This document shows positions 23,562 through 25,350 of a stretch of 25,350 nucleotides of DNA, piece after piece; position 1 is the stretch's first letter, and each line of letters starts with the position of its first letter. The notes under the pieces were generated by a model. The model was not told the origin of the DNA. It searched no databases and worked only from the letters and a program-made list of their open reading frames with translations. The translations under genes were made by a program, and so were the position numbers. Source of the DNA: a virus. The stretch is taken from the IMG/VR virus record IMGVR_UViG_3300030098_003940, positions 1 to 25,350 of that record; one strand, given 5' to 3'.

Positions 23562-23903
23562 ATGGAAGCTGAAAGCGCATCCCATCTTAGTGAACTGGTC
23601 ATGCTGCTCACGGGCCCCGTGAGTGGACTGGCTATCTGCGTTTCCATCTTGGCCAGCATCTATAAGTTTGTCATCAAGCACGGCATCCCTTTAGCAAGAA
23701 CTGGCCTGGAGATTCACGCGAAGGGCATGCGTGACCAAAACACAGCCTTGAAGGACATGGTGACCGGACATCAGAAGAATCTTGAGGTTCTAATTAGCGA
23801 AATGCGCGAGGACCGTAAAGATTTTCGGGCTGGGCTGGATGCAATCGACCGCAGACTTAGTTATATAGAAGGAGCGTTGGGTGACCGTGGTGGTCGCTCA
23901 TAG
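23562..23903 (+). CDS. Holin candidate: one membrane segment plus coiled coil, 113 aa
   Basis: ATG 23562 follows GGAGTAACC. A hydrophobic segment at about residues 12-38 (LVMLLTGPVSGLAICVSILA) is followed by a basic stretch and a heptad-like coiled coil at about residues 55-108 (LEVLISEMREDRKDF, LDAIDRRLSYIEGALG). An N-terminal membrane anchor with a charged cytoplasmic coil resembles BhlA-type holin-like proteins, and it lies just upstream of two peptidoglycan hydrolases. Holins oligomerise in the inner membrane and set the time of lysis. The role is inferred from topology and position; a different membrane anchor protein is possible. Confidence 0.6.
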   Translation: MEAESASHLSELVMLLTGPVSGLAICVSILASIYKFVIKHGIPLARTGLEIHAKGMRDQNTALKDMVTGHQKNLEVLISEMREDRKDFRAGLDAIDRRLSYIEGALGDRGGRS

Positions 23904-23910
23904 CAATTAA

Positions 23911-24135
23911 CTTACTTTCGAAGTAAGAATGGATCTGTAAGCCCTGGGGAAACCTGGGGTTTTCAGTCTGGAAGCTGCGGGGGGATACCCTCACAGAGTC
24001 GGAGTTGGGTAGCAGGAGGTAACACAAAGAACGCGGTGTCGGACTAGTCCCCTGGCACTCGAACTGAAAGGTGAAGCACACAGACTTAACTGTTAGCCTT
24101 GCATCCTTCCCTGCTACCCAGCCCCTCTTCCGACT
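23911..24135 (+). ncRNA. Candidate structured RNA / leader upstream of the amidase gene
   Basis: The 249-base gap 23904-24152 holds no gene but several inverted repeats. CTTACTT-TCG-AAGTAAG (23911-23927) is a perfect 7-bp hairpin. CTG..GAAACC pairs with GGTTTT-CAG (23944-23966). A long-range stem joins AGTCGGA (23997-24003) to TCCGACT (24129-24135) and TGGGTAGCAGG (24006-24016) to CCTGCTACCCA (24110-24120), 18 pairs in all, enclosing a hairpin at 24035-24059. The stem ends 7 bases before the amidase Shine-Dalgarno (AAGGAG, 24142). It could be a translational control element or an independent small RNA; strand and function are inference. Confidence 0.6.
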
Positions 24136-24152
24136 ACACACAAGGAGACACA

Positions 24153-24704
24153 ATGGACAGGCTCGACGAACTGGACGCAGCAATCAACTCTCTGATGAAT
24201 CGCATGGAGATCGTAGAAAGATTCTTGTCTAAACAAGCGCAGCAAACAGAATCGACCCTCGTGTATCCCTTCAGCGACCCCCCAAACCCGAGCATTAAGT
24301 TCCTGAGCGTGCATCACAGCGCATCAAGAGCTGACATTACAAGAGCAGATGTCATGTCTTGGCACACCAACAACGGATGGCCAGCAGAGCACAGCGGCTA
24401 CCACGTCTTTATCCAGGCCACTGGAGAGATTGAGTGGGGCGATATGGACGCTACGCTGAAGTACATCGTTGGCCATCAGAACCCCCACACCCTTGGAGTG
24501 TGCTTAGCAGGCAATTTCCACCCTTCTGAGAGGGGGTACACCGGTCATCCTACCCCAAGTCAACTGGAGTCTTTGCAGGGCGTCTTGGCCGTCTGGAAGA
24601 GCCGGTATCCCAACGCTAAGATTGTGCCGCACAAGTACTTTGGCGGGACAGTGTGTCCTGGTGATGTCTTGGCCGCATGGATGGAGGAGAACTATGCTGA
24701 TTGA
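24153..24704 (+). CDS. N-acetylmuramoyl-L-alanine amidase (endolysin), 183 aa
   Basis: This enzyme cuts the amide bond between N-acetylmuramic acid and L-alanine in peptidoglycan. It has the zinc amidase/PGRP (Amidase_2, T7 lysozyme-like) motifs: FLSVHHSAS with His54 as a zinc ligand, SGYHVFI, TLGVCLAGNF and IVPHKYFGGTVCPGD with His160 and Cys168. Thr166 takes the place where T7 lysozyme has the catalytic-site Lys128. The first 45 residues are an extra helical, coiled-coil-like N-terminus (MDRLDELDAAINSLMNRMEI). No signal peptide is seen, so a holin is needed. I start at ATG 24153, preceded by AAGGAG; an in-frame upstream ATG would read through the structured leader. It overlaps the next gene by 11 bases. 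Confidence 0.9.
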   Translation: MDRLDELDAAINSLMNRMEIVERFLSKQAQQTESTLVYPFSDPPNPSIKFLSVHHSASRADITRADVMSWHTNNGWPAEHSGYHVFIQATGEIEWGDMDATLKYIVGHQNPHTLGVCLAGNFHPSERGYTGHPTPSQLESLQGVLAVWKSRYPNAKIVPHKYFGGTVCPGDVLAAWMEENYAD

Positions 24705-25125
24705 GTTCTTATTAGCGCAGTGCACCTTAGAGCCTCCCGTAGGCTATGCAGGCATGGTGATTGAGGCGGCAGAAGAGTTCAACATTAACCCTCGGCTATT
24801 GAATACCGTGGTAGTACAAGAGACCCGCTGTAATCACGGTGCGATTGGAGCCCAAGGGGAAATAGGACTCGTGCAATTGCACCCTGTTGTATGGAGCCAC
24901 CCATATAACTGGAACTGGATTTCTACAGATCTTTCCTGGGATGGATTGGAAGATGCCAGGGACCCTTACCAGAACCTCAGAGCTGGGGCGTGGTTGATTC
25001 ATATCAACCTGATGCTATCTGGCGGTGACATGCACGGAGCGCTTACAAAATACAATGGCTCGTCTGCTTATGCTGATGAGGTCTTAGAGCGCTTTGCAAC
25101 GTACTGGGAAGACTGCGAGCTTTAG
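24694..25125 (+). CDS. Stand-alone lytic transglycosylase (SLT-type), 143 aa
   Basis: Lytic transglycosylases cleave the MurNAc-GlcNAc bond with formation of an anhydro sugar. Motifs: TVVVQETRCNHGAIGAQGEI followed by GLVQLHP, in which Glu43 is the likely catalytic acid and G-GEIGLVQL is the classical SLT signature (usually G-MGLMQ-P); then NLRAGAWLIHINLML and ALTKYNGSSAYADEVL, the later helices with the conserved YNG. The first 9 residues are hydrophobic but too short for a signal peptide. ATG 24694 is preceded by GGAGGAG inside the amidase gene. It may be a second lysis enzyme, or a virion enzyme that opens the wall on infection. Confidence 0.82.
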   Translation: MLIEFLLAQCTLEPPVGYAGMVIEAAEEFNINPRLLNTVVVQETRCNHGAIGAQGEIGLVQLHPVVWSHPYNWNWISTDLSWDGLEDARDPYQNLRAGAWLIHINLMLSGGDMHGALTKYNGSSAYADEVLERFATYWEDCEL

Positions 25126-25350
25126 AGTTTGCGTATGGACTCAGGGTAGATTTGCTCTCTGAGTTCCCCGTACTTGTATCGCCACTCTGCCCATTCTTTG
25201 CGTGCGCCCGCAAGTTCTTTAGTGAGCCTGGTGTTGCCTGCTCGATACCCGATGTTGCTGCGCTTGAGAGTGTTGCGCTCTTCTTGCAGTTCCAAGAAGA
25301 GTTTAATCAGTTCAGCCTTCTTGAGTTCTTTCAAATCACTATCATCCAAG
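25122..25350 (-). CDS. Coiled-coil hypothetical protein, minus strand, probably cut by window end
   Basis: The minus frame is open from the window edge to TAA at 25124-25122. A TTG at 25349-25347 is the only start candidate near the edge, and no ribosome binding site can be seen, so I treat the gene as partial. The visible 75 codons are a highly charged helix (LKELKKAELIKLFLELQEER, then KEWAEWRYKYGELREQIYPE) with coiled-coil character. Its stop overlaps the stop of the transglycosylase gene tail to tail. No family recognised. It marks the start of a minus-strand gene or operon beyond the window. Confidence 0.55.
   Translation of the reverse strand, partial: LDDSDLKELKKAELIKLFLELQEERNTLKRSNIGYRAGNTRLTKELAGARKEWAEWRYKYGELREQIYPESIRKL

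Overview
The window is part of the genome of a tailed, double-stranded DNA bacteriophage, very probably a short-tailed (podovirus-type) phage. It carries a virion module of portal, scaffold, major capsid, capsid decoration, tail adaptor, tail nozzle, appendage and three internal-virion (ejection) proteins in roughly T7-like order, followed by a lysis cassette. There is no tape measure, tail sheath or major tail tube gene, which argues against a long tail. The internal virion proteins suggest a Gram-negative host, but that is inference. No RNA polymerase, terminase, integrase or repressor lies in the window, so lifestyle and exact family cannot be fixed.

Layout. Positions 1-1322 hold five tightly overlapping small plus-strand genes of unknown function, the first cut by the window edge. 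Positions 1323-2163 are an 840-base stretch without a credible gene. It is packed with short inverted repeats, three copies of an 18-19 base mini-hairpin, three copies of CGTCCCGG, a plausible pseudoknot and a 15-bp stem. I interpret it as a candidate large structured non-coding RNA (or several in tandem); this is the most unusual feature here. Positions 2164-3563 hold a RusA-type Holliday junction resolvase, an FmdB-type zinc-ribbon protein and an acidic protein of unknown function. The portal gene (3560-5164) lies on the minus strand, opposite to all other structural genes. A 72-bp spacer with a palindrome around (TA)6 separates it from the divergent scaffold gene (5237-6061). Major capsid and decoration genes follow and end in a Rho-independent terminator (7687-7720).

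Positions 7732-13502 encode the tail adaptor, tail nozzle and three small appendage-like proteins with similar N-terminal layout. Positions 13502-21343 encode three internal virion proteins of 223, 441 and 1941 residues, corresponding in order and character to T7 gp14, gp15 and gp16. Positions 21380-23103 encode a small beta-rich protein and a fibre with two duplicated PKD-like domains. Positions 23105-25125 hold two small proteins, a holin candidate, a second structured intergenic element (about 23911-24135), an N-acetylmuramoyl-L-alanine amidase and an overlapping stand-alone lytic transglycosylase. A partial minus-strand coiled-coil gene closes the window.

Working together: scaffold, capsid and portal build the procapsid, and the decoration protein stabilises the head. 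Adaptor and nozzle form the short tail, fibre and appendage proteins decorate it, and the internal proteins are presumably ejected to make a DNA conduit across the envelope. Holin, amidase and transglycosylase release progeny. Many neighbouring genes overlap by 1-4 bases (ATGA, TAATG, TGATG), indicating translational coupling. Family assignments rest on reading motifs and gene order by eye; no database search was run.
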